From positions 310,001 to 374,000 of the forward strand of contig NZ_CP040695.2 in assembly GCF_005954645.2 (NCBI RefSeq): 64,000 nucleotides of DNA, read 5' to 3'. The translations under genes and the position numbers were made by a program. Source of the DNA: Nocardioides sp. S-1144 (lineage in GTDB: Bacteria; Actinomycetota; Actinomycetes; Propionibacteriales; Nocardioidaceae). Under the pieces are notes generated by a model. That model had not been told where the DNA came from and searched no databases. It worked only from the letters and a program-made list of their open reading frames with translations. Numbering within the stretch: the stretch's first letter is position 1; each line of letters starts with the position of its first letter. Shown one piece after another: positions 25,790-34,580 of this stretch.

Positions 25790-27178
25790 ATGAGTCAGGC
25801 CTCGGTCAGCGCGTCCGGGCTGGTGCGTGTCACCGTCTCGTCCGGGACCCGGCGGGTCGACCTCGTGCTGCCCGGCGCGGTGCCGGTCGCCGAGCTGGTC
25901 CCCGAGCTGGCCCGCAGCGTCGGGCTGCTCGACTCGGCCACGGTCTACGGCGGCTACCGGCTGGTCACCTCCGAGGGGCGCCGGCTCGAGGGCGACTCCG
26001 GGCTGACGCTGCAGGGGATCGACGACGGCTCGGTCATCAGCGTGACCGCCGGCATCGACGAGCCCGACCCGCCGGTCTACGACGACGTCGTCGAGGCGAT
26101 GACCGACGTCGTCGAGCACGAGCTCAAGCCGTGGGCACCCGCCGCGGGGCGGCGCACCGCCCTCGCCGCCGCCGCCATGTTCATGGCGCTGGGCGCGGCC
26201 ACCTTGTTCATCCAGGGCACCGAGCTGTCGGCGTACGCGACGGCGATCGTGGCCGGGGCGCTCGTCGCCGGCGCGATCGTCCTCTCCCGCGCGCAGGGCG
26301 AGCCCGAGGCCTCGGTCACCGTCGCCTGGATCGGGGTCGGCTACGCCGCCGTCGCCGCCCTCATGTTCGCCGCCGACGAGGGTGACCTCCTCGGGTCGAG
26401 CGGCACGTGGAGCGAGCGCGCCGAGCAGCTGGTCGGCGTCGGCGGGATCTGGGTGGGCACGGCCTGCGCCGCCGTCGGCGTCGTGTGCCTGATCGGTCTC
26501 GGACCCGGCCGCACCCTGCTGACCCCCGCCGTCGTGGTGGGCGCGGTGCTCGCGGTCAGCGGCGTCGTCGTCGACGGGACCTCGATCGAGCCCGGCGTGC
26601 TGCTGGTCTGCATCCTCACCTTCGTGGTGCTCGTCGGCAGCATCTTCCCCTGGCTCGCGCTCGGGGTGACCGGCACGACGGTCGACCAGCTGTACTCCGC
26701 GGCCGACATCACCGCCGACCCCGACGACATCGACCCCGCCCGCGTCGCCGCGGACGCCCGGGTGGCCCACGAGATCCTCGTGGCCATCTCGGCCACCGTC
26801 GGGATCCTGCTCGTGCTCGTCGCCCCGCTCGCGGTCGACCGGGGGCTCCTCGGCACGCTGCTCGCGACGATGGCGTGCCTGGTGGTGATGTTCCGGACCC
26901 GCCAGTACCGCACCGGGTCCGAGGTGCTGGTCGGCCTGGCCTCCGGCATCGCCGGCCTGGTCACCGTGGCCGCCTCGACGCTGGCGCGCTGGCCCGACTG
27001 GCACCCGACCGTCGCCGTCGTCCTCGCCGGGGCCGGGGCGCTCCTGCTCGCGCTCACCCTGCTGCCGGCGGGCCCGTCGGTGCGCCGCGGCCGGTTCGGC
27101 GACCTGGTCGAGACGATCTCCCTGCTCGCGCTGCTGCCCCTGCTCGTGCTCGCGATCGACGTCTCGATCGGTTTCTGA
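25790..27178 (+). CDS. eccD: Type VII secretion integral membrane protein EccD
   Basis: A 462-aa EccD. The N-terminal ubiquitin-like domain (RVTVSSGTRRVDLVLPGAVP to GSVISVTAGI, about residues 10-90) is followed by a linker and 11 membrane helices beginning TALAAAAMFMALGAATLFI. EccD dimers line the ESX membrane pore scaffold. GAGGGAGAGCAG precedes ATG 25790. It is directly followed by eccB and mycP, the expected operon. Confidence 0.9.
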   Translation: MSQASVSASGLVRVTVSSGTRRVDLVLPGAVPVAELVPELARSVGLLDSATVYGGYRLVTSEGRRLEGDSGLTLQGIDDGSVISVTAGIDEPDPPVYDDVVEAMTDVVEHELKPWAPAAGRRTALAAAAMFMALGAATLFIQGTELSAYATAIVAGALVAGAIVLSRAQGEPEASVTVAWIGVGYAAVAALMFAADEGDLLGSSGTWSERAEQLVGVGGIWVGTACAAVGVVCLIGLGPGRTLLTPAVVVGAVLAVSGVVVDGTSIEPGVLLVCILTFVVLVGSIFPWLALGVTGTTVDQLYSAADITADPDDIDPARVAADARVAHEILVAISATVGILLVLVAPLAVDRGLLGTLLATMACLVVMFRTRQYRTGSEVLVGLASGIAGLVTVAASTLARWPDWHPTVAVVLAGAGALLLALTLLPAGPSVRRGRFGDLVETISLLALLPLLVLAIDVSIGF

Positions 27179-27180
27179 CC

Positions 27181-28635
27181 ATGGCCACCAAGAAGGACCT
27201 CGTCGAGGCCTACTCCTTCAGCCGGCGCCGCCTGGTCACCGCGTTCGTCTCGGGCGCGCCGGGCGGGCGCGAGGTCGAGCCCAACCGGCCCGGCCGCACC
27301 ATCGTCGGCGGGCTCGCGCTCGCCCTGCTCATCGTCGCCGGCGGTGCCGTGCTCGGCGTGCTGAAGTCGCCGTCGACGGTCGAGTGGGACCGCGAGGCCC
27401 TGATCAGCGACAAGGACACCGGCGCCACCTACCTGCTGCTCCGGGGCAGCGACGAGGACACCGAGCTCCGTCCCCTCCAGAACATCACCTCGGCCATGCT
27501 CGTCCTCGGCTCCGACCTCGAGCTCGAGGAGGTGCGCGGCGACGAGTTCGAGCGCGACCGGGGCGCACCGATCGGCATCCTCGGGGCGCCGGCCAGCCCG
27601 CCGGAGGCCTCCAGCCTGATCCAGGACGGCTGGACGGCGTGCACCGGCGCCGGCGGCGGGTCCGGCATCAAGATCGACCTCGCCGAGCAGAGCTCGGTCG
27701 AGCTCACCCCCGACACCAGCTTCGTCGTGCGCACGCCCGAGGGGGCGGTCCACCTGATCGCGCAGTCGGCCGTCGGCGCCGAGCGCGGGGAGCGTGCCTA
27801 CGTCTACCCGGTCCCGGGTGGCCCGATGCGCGACGCGATCCTCCAGGCCGTCGCGGGCACCGGCGCCGGCCCGGCCGCCGTCGAGGTCCCCGACTCCTTC
27901 ATCACCCTGTTCCCGCAGGGACGCGCCCTCGAGCTCGCGACGTTCGGGCTGACCAGGGCCGACCTCACGACGCCGTGGGTCGACGCGGACCGAGTGCCGG
28001 AGGCGGCCGCCGCCAAGGCGGAGGTGGGCGACCTGCTCGTCGTGGGCGGCGACACCACCTACCTGCTGACCACCGACGGCACGCTCAAGCTCGACCCGTT
28101 CTCCCTCGCCGTCTACCGGCAGCTGCCGCGGCCGGCGAAGGACCCGCTCCAGGAGATCGACGTCGAGCAGTCACCGCCGGGGGCGCTGCCGAACTTCGCC
28201 GACGTCCAGGGCGCCAGCTGGCCGACCGACACCACCACGCTGCCCGCCCCGCGGCAGCTCTGCGCCCAGCTCGACGTGCCGGGCGGGCAGCCCGGCGTGC
28301 TGCTCGGCACGACCGCCGACGGCAGCCAGGCCTCGGCCGAGGACATCGCGCTCTCCGGCGTCGACGTGCGGGTCGACCCCGGGCACGGGGCGTTCGTCTG
28401 GGCCGGCGACTGGCTCGACGACGACTCCTCGGCCCCGGTGCTCGTCGACGACCGCGGCTACCAGAACCCGGTCGGCCCGGGAGAGGAGCAGGTCAACCTC
28501 GGCTACGGCGACGTCGACAGGGTCGTGGTGCCGCAGCAGTGGATCACCCTGCTCCGGCGCGGCGTGCCGCTGACCATCGACGCCGCGCGCTGCCCGCCGG
28601 CCTCCGGCGACCCGGGGCCGACGTCGTGCTCTTGA
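27181..28635 (+). CDS. eccB: Type VII secretion protein EccB
   Basis: A 484-aa EccB. A short cytoplasmic N-terminus with the family signature KKDLVEAYSFSRRRLVTAFV is followed by one membrane helix (TIVGGLALALLIVAGGAVLG, about residues 41-60) and a large extracytoplasmic domain containing R1-type repeats. A conserved Cys pair is suggested by WTACTGAGGG and APRQLCAQLDV. It starts two bases after eccD stops and overlaps mycP by 10 bases. Confidence 0.93.
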   Translation: MATKKDLVEAYSFSRRRLVTAFVSGAPGGREVEPNRPGRTIVGGLALALLIVAGGAVLGVLKSPSTVEWDREALISDKDTGATYLLLRGSDEDTELRPLQNITSAMLVLGSDLELEEVRGDEFERDRGAPIGILGAPASPPEASSLIQDGWTACTGAGGGSGIKIDLAEQSSVELTPDTSFVVRTPEGAVHLIAQSAVGAERGERAYVYPVPGGPMRDAILQAVAGTGAGPAAVEVPDSFITLFPQGRALELATFGLTRADLTTPWVDADRVPEAAAAKAEVGDLLVVGGDTTYLLTTDGTLKLDPFSLAVYRQLPRPAKDPLQEIDVEQSPPGALPNFADVQGASWPTDTTTLPAPRQLCAQLDVPGGQPGVLLGTTADGSQASAEDIALSGVDVRVDPGHGAFVWAGDWLDDDSSAPVLVDDRGYQNPVGPGEEQVNLGYGDVDRVVVPQQWITLLRRGVPLTIDAARCPPASGDPGPTSCS

Positions 28636-29969
28636 GAAGCACCGCGGCCCTCGTCGTCGTGACGCCCGTGGTGGCGCTGGGCGTGGCGCTCGGCCCGGCC
28701 GCGCCGGCGTCCGCCGACCCCGGCAGCGACTGCCGCGAGATCAACACCGCCGACACCACCAGCACCGCCGCCACCGACCCCAGCCTGCCGCTGGAGCGGC
28801 TCCGGATCGCCGAGGCGCAGGAGCTGGCCACGTCGATCAGCGGGCGGGCGCCGGGCGAGGGCGTCGGGGTGGCGGTGATCGACTCCGGCGTGGCCGACGT
28901 CCAGCGGGACGGGACCCCGGTGATCCCCCGGGTCCCACCCACGGCGCCGCGGACCGGCCGGCTGCCCGACCACGCCCGCACCGACGCCGTGGAGTCCTAC
29001 CACGGCACCGCGATGGCCAGCGTGATCAACGGCCGCGAGGACGCCGAGTCCGGCCTGGTCGGGATCGCGCCGGCCGCCCGGGTCCACGACCTCCAGGTCT
29101 ACGACACCGACGGCGACGACGACGACCTGAAGTCGCTGACCCTCGAGGGTGTCGTGGCCGGCCTCGAGGACGTAGTCGGCCTCGTCGGGCCGGGCCCCGA
29201 CCAGGTGCAGATCGTCAACCTCTCCCTGAGCGTGCCGGAGGACACCGAGGCGCTCGACCGCGCCGTGCGCGCGGTCACCGACCGCGGCGCGATCGTGGTG
29301 GCCTCCTCGGGCAACCGGCCCACCGACGACGACCCGGGCAACCCGCTCGGTGCCTACGAGCCCGGCGAGGACAACGCCGACGACGTCTGGCCCGCGGGCT
29401 ACGCCAAGGGCGACCGCAACCCCCTCGTCGTCGCCGTCGGCACCACCACCGACGCCGAGCTCGAGGACCCCTCCGACCCGCGCGGCGTGCTCAGCTCGGC
29501 CATCGACGTCGTCGTGCCCACCTACGGCGCGGTGGCCTACGCCGTGAACGGCAACACCTGCTCGCTCTCGGGGTCCTCGACGTCGGTGGCCGCAGCAGAG
29601 GTCTCCGGCGTGCTCGCGCTGCTGATGTCGGCCTACCCCGACGACACCCCCGAGCAGACGATCGCGCGTCTCGAGTCGACCGCGACGGGAGGCTCCCCAC
29701 GCGGGGACGCCCCGCCGGACAAGGTGCTCGGCCGCGGCATCGTCCAGCCCGTCAACGCCCTCACCAGCCCGATCAGCCCCGGTCGCGACGGCGCCCTCCC
29801 GGCGAGCGGCACCCGCGAGCAGGCGGTGCCGCCGGCCCCGCTGCCGGTGCCGCGGCCCGACGTCCTCGCGGGCACCCGCCGCGACGCCGTGTGGTGGGGA
29901 CTCGTGGGCGGCGGCACGCTGGTCGTCGCGATGCTGCTGCGCCCGGTGCTCTCGCGCCGTCGGCGCTGA
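28626..29969 (+). CDS. mycP: Mycosin (MycP), ESX-linked S8 serine protease
   Basis: A 447-aa subtilisin-like mycosin. An N-terminal signal (STAALVVVTPVVALGVALGP) precedes the protease domain with Asp86 (VAVIDSGV), His126 (YHGTAMAS), ASSGN (oxyanion Asn) and Ser320 in GSSTSVAAAEVSG. The residue before Thr-Ser is Ser where subtilases usually have Gly. A C-terminal helix, WWGLVGGGTLVVAMLLRPVL, anchors it. Mycosins stabilise the ESX complex at the outer face of the membrane. GTG 28626 was chosen; TTG 28632 is an alternative. Confidence 0.9.
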   Translation: MLLRSTAALVVVTPVVALGVALGPAAPASADPGSDCREINTADTTSTAATDPSLPLERLRIAEAQELATSISGRAPGEGVGVAVIDSGVADVQRDGTPVIPRVPPTAPRTGRLPDHARTDAVESYHGTAMASVINGREDAESGLVGIAPAARVHDLQVYDTDGDDDDLKSLTLEGVVAGLEDVVGLVGPGPDQVQIVNLSLSVPEDTEALDRAVRAVTDRGAIVVASSGNRPTDDDPGNPLGAYEPGEDNADDVWPAGYAKGDRNPLVVAVGTTTDAELEDPSDPRGVLSSAIDVVVPTYGAVAYAVNGNTCSLSGSSTSVAAAEVSGVLALLMSAYPDDTPEQTIARLESTATGGSPRGDAPPDKVLGRGIVQPVNALTSPISPGRDGALPASGTREQAVPPAPLPVPRPDVLAGTRRDAVWWGLVGGGTLVVAMLLRPVLSRRRR

Positions 29970-29990
29970 GCACCGGGGACCCCCCGGTGC
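29970..29990 (+). terminator. Terminator after mycP
   Basis: GCACCGGGG and CCCCGGTGC form a perfect 9-bp stem with a 3-nt loop immediately after the mycP stop. Confidence 0.7.
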
Positions 29991-30007
29991 CGACACCTGA
30001 CGCCAGC

Positions 30008-30044
30008 GTTAACGCACGGCGTCCAGGACGTCACCTGCGTTAAC
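30008..30044. promoter_or_regulatory. GTTAAC inverted-repeat operator
   Basis: GTTAACGCA (30008-30016) and TGCGTTAAC (30036-30044) are perfect 9-bp inverted arms 19 nt apart. Each arm is itself nearly palindromic (GCGTTAACGC). GGTAACC at 30061-30067 is a third related site. They sit 33-75 bp upstream of the -10-like TAGCGT (30077-30082) of the large secreted hydrolase gene and look like binding sites for a dimeric regulator. Confidence 0.5.
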
Positions 30045-30076
30045 AGAGCGGGAGATCGGCGGTAACCGGACGTTCC

Positions 30077-30082
30077 TAGCGT
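30077..30082 (+). promoter_or_regulatory. -10 element TAGCGT of the secreted hydrolase gene
   Basis: TAGCGT would place the transcript start near 30089, giving a leader of about 40 nt that contains CAGGAG 7 nt before GTG 30130. No clear -35 is present. Confidence 0.45.
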
Positions 30083-30129
30083 CGGGGCGACGGAACGACC
30101 CTCGGCCGTCGCACACGACAGGAGACGCC

Positions 30130-33100
30130 GTGCAGGTCACCACCTCCACGCGCTGGCGCCGATGGGCCATGGTGCCGCTTCTCGCGGCCCTCGCCCTCCC
30201 AGCGGCAGCACCCACGCAGGCCTCGGCCGCCCCCACCGCCGCGCCGGCCGCCGCCGACGAGCCGGTCCTGCCCGACCCGATGGACCGGGGTGACCTGACC
30301 CCGCTGACCATCCAGGAGACGAGGCTGGGCACGGTGGCCCTGCAGGAGCCGGACTCCGGTGGTGCCGCGCCCGCCGTGGGGACGGCGTCCGCGCCCGAGG
30401 ACATGGAGATCCGTGGCTCCCTGTACTACCCGGACCCCGCCGATCGCACCGAGCCCTCGCCGCTGATCGTGCTGGTGCACGGCAACCACGGCTCCTGCGA
30501 CAGCCCCGCCGCGCAGAACGACACCGCGCTGCTCCGGTGCGGTCAGTTCAAGCGCAACGAGGCCGGCTACGCCTACCTGGGCGAGAACCTCGCGACCTGG
30601 GGCTACACCGTCTTCTCCCTGTCGCAGGACCAGCTGATGATGCGCCAGGACAACCCCAAGAGCAAGGGCATGCACCAGCGCCGGCTGCTGATCGCCGCGA
30701 CCCTCGACGCGCTGAGCAAGGCCAACACGCCCACCGGCCTGGACGGCGTCGCCTCGGCCGACCTCGGCACCACCCTGTCCGGTCGCCTCGACCTCACCCG
30801 GATCGGCCTGATGGGCCACTCCCGCGGCGGCGACGCGGTCACCAGCTTCATGGACTACAACCGGATCCGCACCGACGGGCCGCGCTACCCGCTGCGCGGC
30901 GTGATCTCGCTGGCGCCCGTCGACTACGAGCGCAAGGCGCCGTACGGCACGCCGTACATGACGATCCTGCCGTTCTGCGACGGTGACGTCTCCAACCTGC
31001 AGGGCGCCCGGTTCTTCGAGCGCAGCCAGTACGTCGACGGCACCGACCCGTTCCCGCGGATCCAGTCCTCGCAGCTCGGCGCGATCCACAACTGGTACAA
31101 CACCGTCTGGTACGCCGACGGCGGCGCGGACGGCCAGAACAACAACGACGCCGCCTGCGGCAACTCGACGCCGTTCTCGACGCCCACCGCGACCAACGTG
31201 CACCCGAACAACCTGCGGCTGAGCGGCGCCGCGAGCTACACCGACCCGGCGCAGAACTACGTCATCGACAACACAGCGACCTACGACCCCGAGGTCAACA
31301 CCAAGATCTCCGGGGACCCCGAGCGGATGGGCGACCAGGAGAAGATCGGGCTGGCCACGATGGCGGCGTTCTTCCGCCGCTACGTCGGCGGCGAGGGTGC
31401 CTTCGAGCCGTACATGACCGGCGAGCTGTCCGACACCGAGTCCCACCTGCAGATCCCCGAGACGGCCTGCCCCACGAGCGAGTCCGGCACCCGGATCGGG
31501 TGCGAGGAGTACGTGTCGACCAGCTACTTCCCGCCCGCCGCGGAGCGCGTCGACCTGATCCGGCCGGAGATCGAGAACCCGCTGGGCCTGAACGCGCTCG
31601 GTGACACGCTGAGCGGCTCCGGGTTCGTGAACCCCTACCTCGACAACGGCGCGGTCTCCCCGCGCCCGCGGGCCACCGCCGGCGGCTACGACTGGTGCAA
31701 CCCCGAGCCGGACGACTTCGCCCCGGCCCAGCTCGGCAAGGGCACCCAGCCGACCGCGGCCAAGCCCTGCCCGCTGCCCGGCAAGGCCGCGCTCGGCGGC
31801 CAGAACGGCATCCGCGAGAACGCCCCGGTCAACCACTCCTACGGGCGCCAGCTCGCCCTGGCGTGGGAGGCCGGCACCACGGCCGAGCTCACCGCCGAGA
31901 TCCCGGCGGCGTCGAGCGACCTGAGCGGTCTCGAGGCCCTCGCGATGGGCGCGGACGTGAACTTCTTCGACCTCCGCAACCCCGGGGCCGACAACCGGGG
32001 CGACAGCACCCGCACCGGCACGAGCCCGGGCTGGGCCTACCCGAACGAGCTCCCGACGTCCTACGACCCGGCCTCGACGACCCAGGACTTCGTCATCGCC
32101 CTGACCGACACCGCGGGCAACGAGGGCACCGTCCACGCCGGTGACGAGCGCTGGGGCAACGCCCTGCACATGTCCACCGGCACGAACACGCCGAACACCC
32201 ACATCGTCCTGGACCAGGTCCGCGTCCCGCTGAGCGAGTTCGCGGCGCAGGGCGTCGACCTCGGCTCGCTCGAGCGGGTGCAGCTGCGCTTCGGCGTGGA
32301 CGGCACCCCGGCCTCCGGCTCGATCCAGCTGGCCGACGTCCGGTTCCAGGAGGCGGTCTCGGACGAGGCGATGGTGCTCTCCGACGGGACCGCGCTCGAC
32401 CAGGGTGCCGGCTCCGGCCCCCCGGCCACCGGCCCCGACCCGGCCGCGGTGATGGCCGCCGTCGACGGCTCCGCCGGCAACGTGCGGCTCAAGGACACCG
32501 TCGCCGACCCGTACTCGAACACCGCCTGGGTGGTCGACGACGACGGGGCCCAGTGCCCCGCGGCGAGCTTCACCTCCATCCAGGACGCCGTGGACCACGC
32601 GGCGCCGTGGGACACGATCGTGGTCTGCGACGGCACCTACGAGGAGGCCTCGACCCCGGTCTCCGGCCCGGGCAACCCGGTCTCGACCGGCGCCCGCAAC
32701 GGCCTGACGATCACCAAGCCGCTCAAGATCAAGGGCGCCGGCGCCGACCGGGTCACGATCATGCCGAAGCAGTCGATCGACTCGCTCGAGGGCCTCAAGC
32801 CGTACCTGCGCGACGGCGGCGGCAACGTGGTCACCGTGTCGCGCCAGTCCCTCGGCGCGACGGACACCAACGAGCTGTTCGTCGACATCTCCGGCGTCAC
32901 GGTCACCTCCGGTGAGACCTGGGCCGAGGCCGGCATCGCCTACTTCGGTGCCGCCGGACGGGTCTCGCAGAGCGTGGTCGGCCCGCTGCGGGTCGCCGCG
33001 TCCGCCGCCGAGCTCGCCGACCACCCGCACGGCTGGGGCGTCGTCAAGACCGGGGTGATCCAGGGCTCCGGGACCGGCACGGTCGAGACCGAGCTCACCG

Positions 33101-34260
33101 TCGACGAGAGCCTCGTCACCGGCTACCAGACCGGCGGCATCCTGTTCGACGGCGCCAAGGGCGCCGACGGTGCGGCGGCGAACACCGTCCGCACCGGCAT
33201 CGAGCAGCACGGCTACGTGACCGACACGGTCGTCCGCGGTCGCCCCAACGGCGTCGTCGCGCAGACCGGCGTGCGGTACACGAGCGGATCCGACGGCTTC
33301 GTGCGCACCAGTCGGATCACCGGGAACTACTTCCGGCCGGATCCCACCCGGTCCTACGGGATCCAGCTCACCGACGCCCGCACGGAGGTCGCCGGTGCCC
33401 TGACGGCGTCCGGTGTCGTCCTCACCGGCAACGGCTGGGCCATCCACAACGGCACCGCCGACGGCACCGCGGTCCGCACCGGTGCCCCGTTCGTGGCCGC
33501 GTCGAGCTACCTCGGGCCGGTGGCCCCGGTGGCCGGCGGCCCCGCCGACCCCGACACCGGCGCCGAGGCGATCTCCGGCTCCGGCTCGGTGACGCTGACC
33601 TCGCGGGTCTCGACCACGCCCGGCAGCGTGCCGACGACGTACGGCGCCGTGCCGGACGCGGCCCCGTCGGCGGCGGTCGTGGACCCCCTGGGCGGCTCGG
33701 TGGTGGCCGTCGGCGAGACGGTGACCCCGCTCGTCCGCGCTGCCGACGACGTCGCGATCACCTCGACGAGGCTCCTGGCGGACGGGGTCGCGGTGGGCAC
33801 GTCCCGCCGGGCACCGCACGTCTTCCGCTGGACGCCGGCGGCCGGCGACGCCGGGAGCACCGTCACCCTCACCGCGGTCGCGACCGACTCGGCCGGCCAG
33901 GAGACGACCTCCGCGCCGCTCACGGTCACGGTCTCCGAGGTGCCGGTCGAGCCGCCGGCCCCGGTGCGGCCGACTGTCAGGATCACGGGCGTCTCGAAGG
34001 CCAGGAAGAAGGGCACCGCCGTCGTGCGGGCCACGGTCAGTGCCGCCGGCACGGTCCGGCTGAGCGGCGCCAGGGTGGCGACGTCCACCGCGACGACGAC
34101 CGCGGCGGGCAGCGTGCGGCTCCCGGTGTCGGTGAAGCCCCGGTTCCGCGCGGCCCTGCGCCGCCAGGGCCGGCTCCCGGTGGTCGTCCGGGTCACCGTC
34201 ACCTCGGCCGGCGGCACGGCGACCGTCACGCGGACCGTGGTGCTGGTGCGCAGGAGGTAG
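30130..34260 (+). CDS. Large secreted alpha/beta-hydrolase with beta-helix and Ig-like domains
   Basis: A 1376-aa exported protein. The signal peptide is WAMVPLLAALALPAAAPTQA with a likely cut after ASA. Residues about 90-440 are an alpha/beta-hydrolase: LIVLVHGNHGSCD and the nucleophile elbow GLMGHSRGG (Ser231), with LPFCDGD and GAIHNWYN as possible acid and His. A jelly-roll-like or linker region follows. Residues about 800-1165 look like a right-handed beta-helix (FTSIQDAVDHAAPWDTIVVC onward). An Ig-like domain (1178-1270) and a second beta-domain complete it. It probably hydrolyses an extracellular polymer or ester; the substrate is unknown. Confidence 0.85.
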   Translation: MQVTTSTRWRRWAMVPLLAALALPAAAPTQASAAPTAAPAAADEPVLPDPMDRGDLTPLTIQETRLGTVALQEPDSGGAAPAVGTASAPEDMEIRGSLYYPDPADRTEPSPLIVLVHGNHGSCDSPAAQNDTALLRCGQFKRNEAGYAYLGENLATWGYTVFSLSQDQLMMRQDNPKSKGMHQRRLLIAATLDALSKANTPTGLDGVASADLGTTLSGRLDLTRIGLMGHSRGGDAVTSFMDYNRIRTDGPRYPLRGVISLAPVDYERKAPYGTPYMTILPFCDGDVSNLQGARFFERSQYVDGTDPFPRIQSSQLGAIHNWYNTVWYADGGADGQNNNDAACGNSTPFSTPTATNVHPNNLRLSGAASYTDPAQNYVIDNTATYDPEVNTKISGDPERMGDQEKIGLATMAAFFRRYVGGEGAFEPYMTGELSDTESHLQIPETACPTSESGTRIGCEEYVSTSYFPPAAERVDLIRPEIENPLGLNALGDTLSGSGFVNPYLDNGAVSPRPRATAGGYDWCNPEPDDFAPAQLGKGTQPTAAKPCPLPGKAALGGQNGIRENAPVNHSYGRQLALAWEAGTTAELTAEIPAASSDLSGLEALAMGADVNFFDLRNPGADNRGDSTRTGTSPGWAYPNELPTSYDPASTTQDFVIALTDTAGNEGTVHAGDERWGNALHMSTGTNTPNTHIVLDQVRVPLSEFAAQGVDLGSLERVQLRFGVDGTPASGSIQLADVRFQEAVSDEAMVLSDGTALDQGAGSGPPATGPDPAAVMAAVDGSAGNVRLKDTVADPYSNTAWVVDDDGAQCPAASFTSIQDAVDHAAPWDTIVVCDGTYEEASTPVSGPGNPVSTGARNGLTITKPLKIKGAGADRVTIMPKQSIDSLEGLKPYLRDGGGNVVTVSRQSLGATDTNELFVDISGVTVTSGETWAEAGIAYFGAAGRVSQSVVGPLRVAASAAELADHPHGWGVVKTGVIQGSGTGTVETELTVDESLVTGYQTGGILFDGAKGADGAAANTVRTGIEQHGYVTDTVVRGRPNGVVAQTGVRYTSGSDGFVRTSRITGNYFRPDPTRSYGIQLTDARTEVAGALTASGVVLTGNGWAIHNGTADGTAVRTGAPFVAASSYLGPVAPVAGGPADPDTGAEAISGSGSVTLTSRVSTTPGSVPTTYGAVPDAAPSAAVVDPLGGSVVAVGETVTPLVRAADDVAITSTRLLADGVAVGTSRRAPHVFRWTPAAGDAGSTVTLTAVATDSAGQETTSAPLTVTVSEVPVEPPAPVRPTVRITGVSKARKKGTAVVRATVSAAGTVRLSGARVATSTATTTAAGSVRLPVSVKPRFRAALRRQGRLPVVVRVTVTSAGGTATVTRTVVLVRRR

Positions 34261-34277
34261 TGGTCCGACCAGGACCC

Positions 34278-34325
34278 GCTCGGGCCGGCTCGGGCCGGCC
34301 CGGGCCGGCCGGGTCGGCCCGAGCG
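34278..34325. terminator. GC-rich hairpin terminator
   Basis: CGCTCGGGCCG (34278-34288) and CGGCCCGAGCG (34315-34325) pair over 11 bp. The intervening GGCCCGGGCC is a palindrome that can form an inner stem. It lies between convergent genes. Confidence 0.65.
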
Positions 34326-34332
34326 CGGGTGC

Positions 34333-34352
34333 GAGCAGGCTCAGGCCTGCTC
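34333..34352 (-). terminator. Hairpin over the zinc-ribbon stop codon
   Basis: GAGCAGGC and GCCTGCTC form an 8-bp stem with a 4-nt loop that contains the minus-strand stop codon at 34341-34343. It may add to termination for the minus operon. Confidence 0.4.
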
Positions 34353-34532
34353 GGACGACGTGCGGGTCGGGCAGTCCGCGTTGGTGCAGACCCGCTCGTC
34401 GGGGGTCGAGTCGGCGTCACCGACGTAGCCGTCGGGGTCACCGACCGGCCCGCCGGGGTCGTCGACCCCGGTGCGCGCACGGAGCTCGACGGGCGAGCCG
34501 CAGACCGAGCAGGGGGCGTTGTCGACGTACAT
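34341..34532 (-). CDS. Small zinc-ribbon protein
   Basis: A 63-aa protein with a CxxC pair at the start (CSVCGSPVEL) and a second near the end (CTNADCPTR, CxxxxC), the layout of a four-Cys zinc ribbon. The intervening acidic, Gly/Asp-rich loop (GVDDPGGPVGDPDGYVGDAD) has no known fold. AGGA just upstream supports ATG 34532. It is the last gene of the minus operon after the PIG-L fusion. The role is unknown; many such proteins are small DNA/RNA or metal adaptors. Confidence 0.75.
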   Translation of the reverse strand: MYVDNAPCSVCGSPVELRARTGVDDPGGPVGDPDGYVGDADSTPDERVCTNADCPTRTSSEQA

Positions 34533-34580
34533 CGGTTCCTCCGGGGTTCGGTGGGGTCGAGCGGTGGGTCGAGCGGTGGG

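Noticed and set aside
30076-33819. Long minus-strand open frame opposite the secreted hydrolase
   Set aside because: Same GC-driven artefact; the plus strand has a signal peptide, GHSRGG and domain structure.
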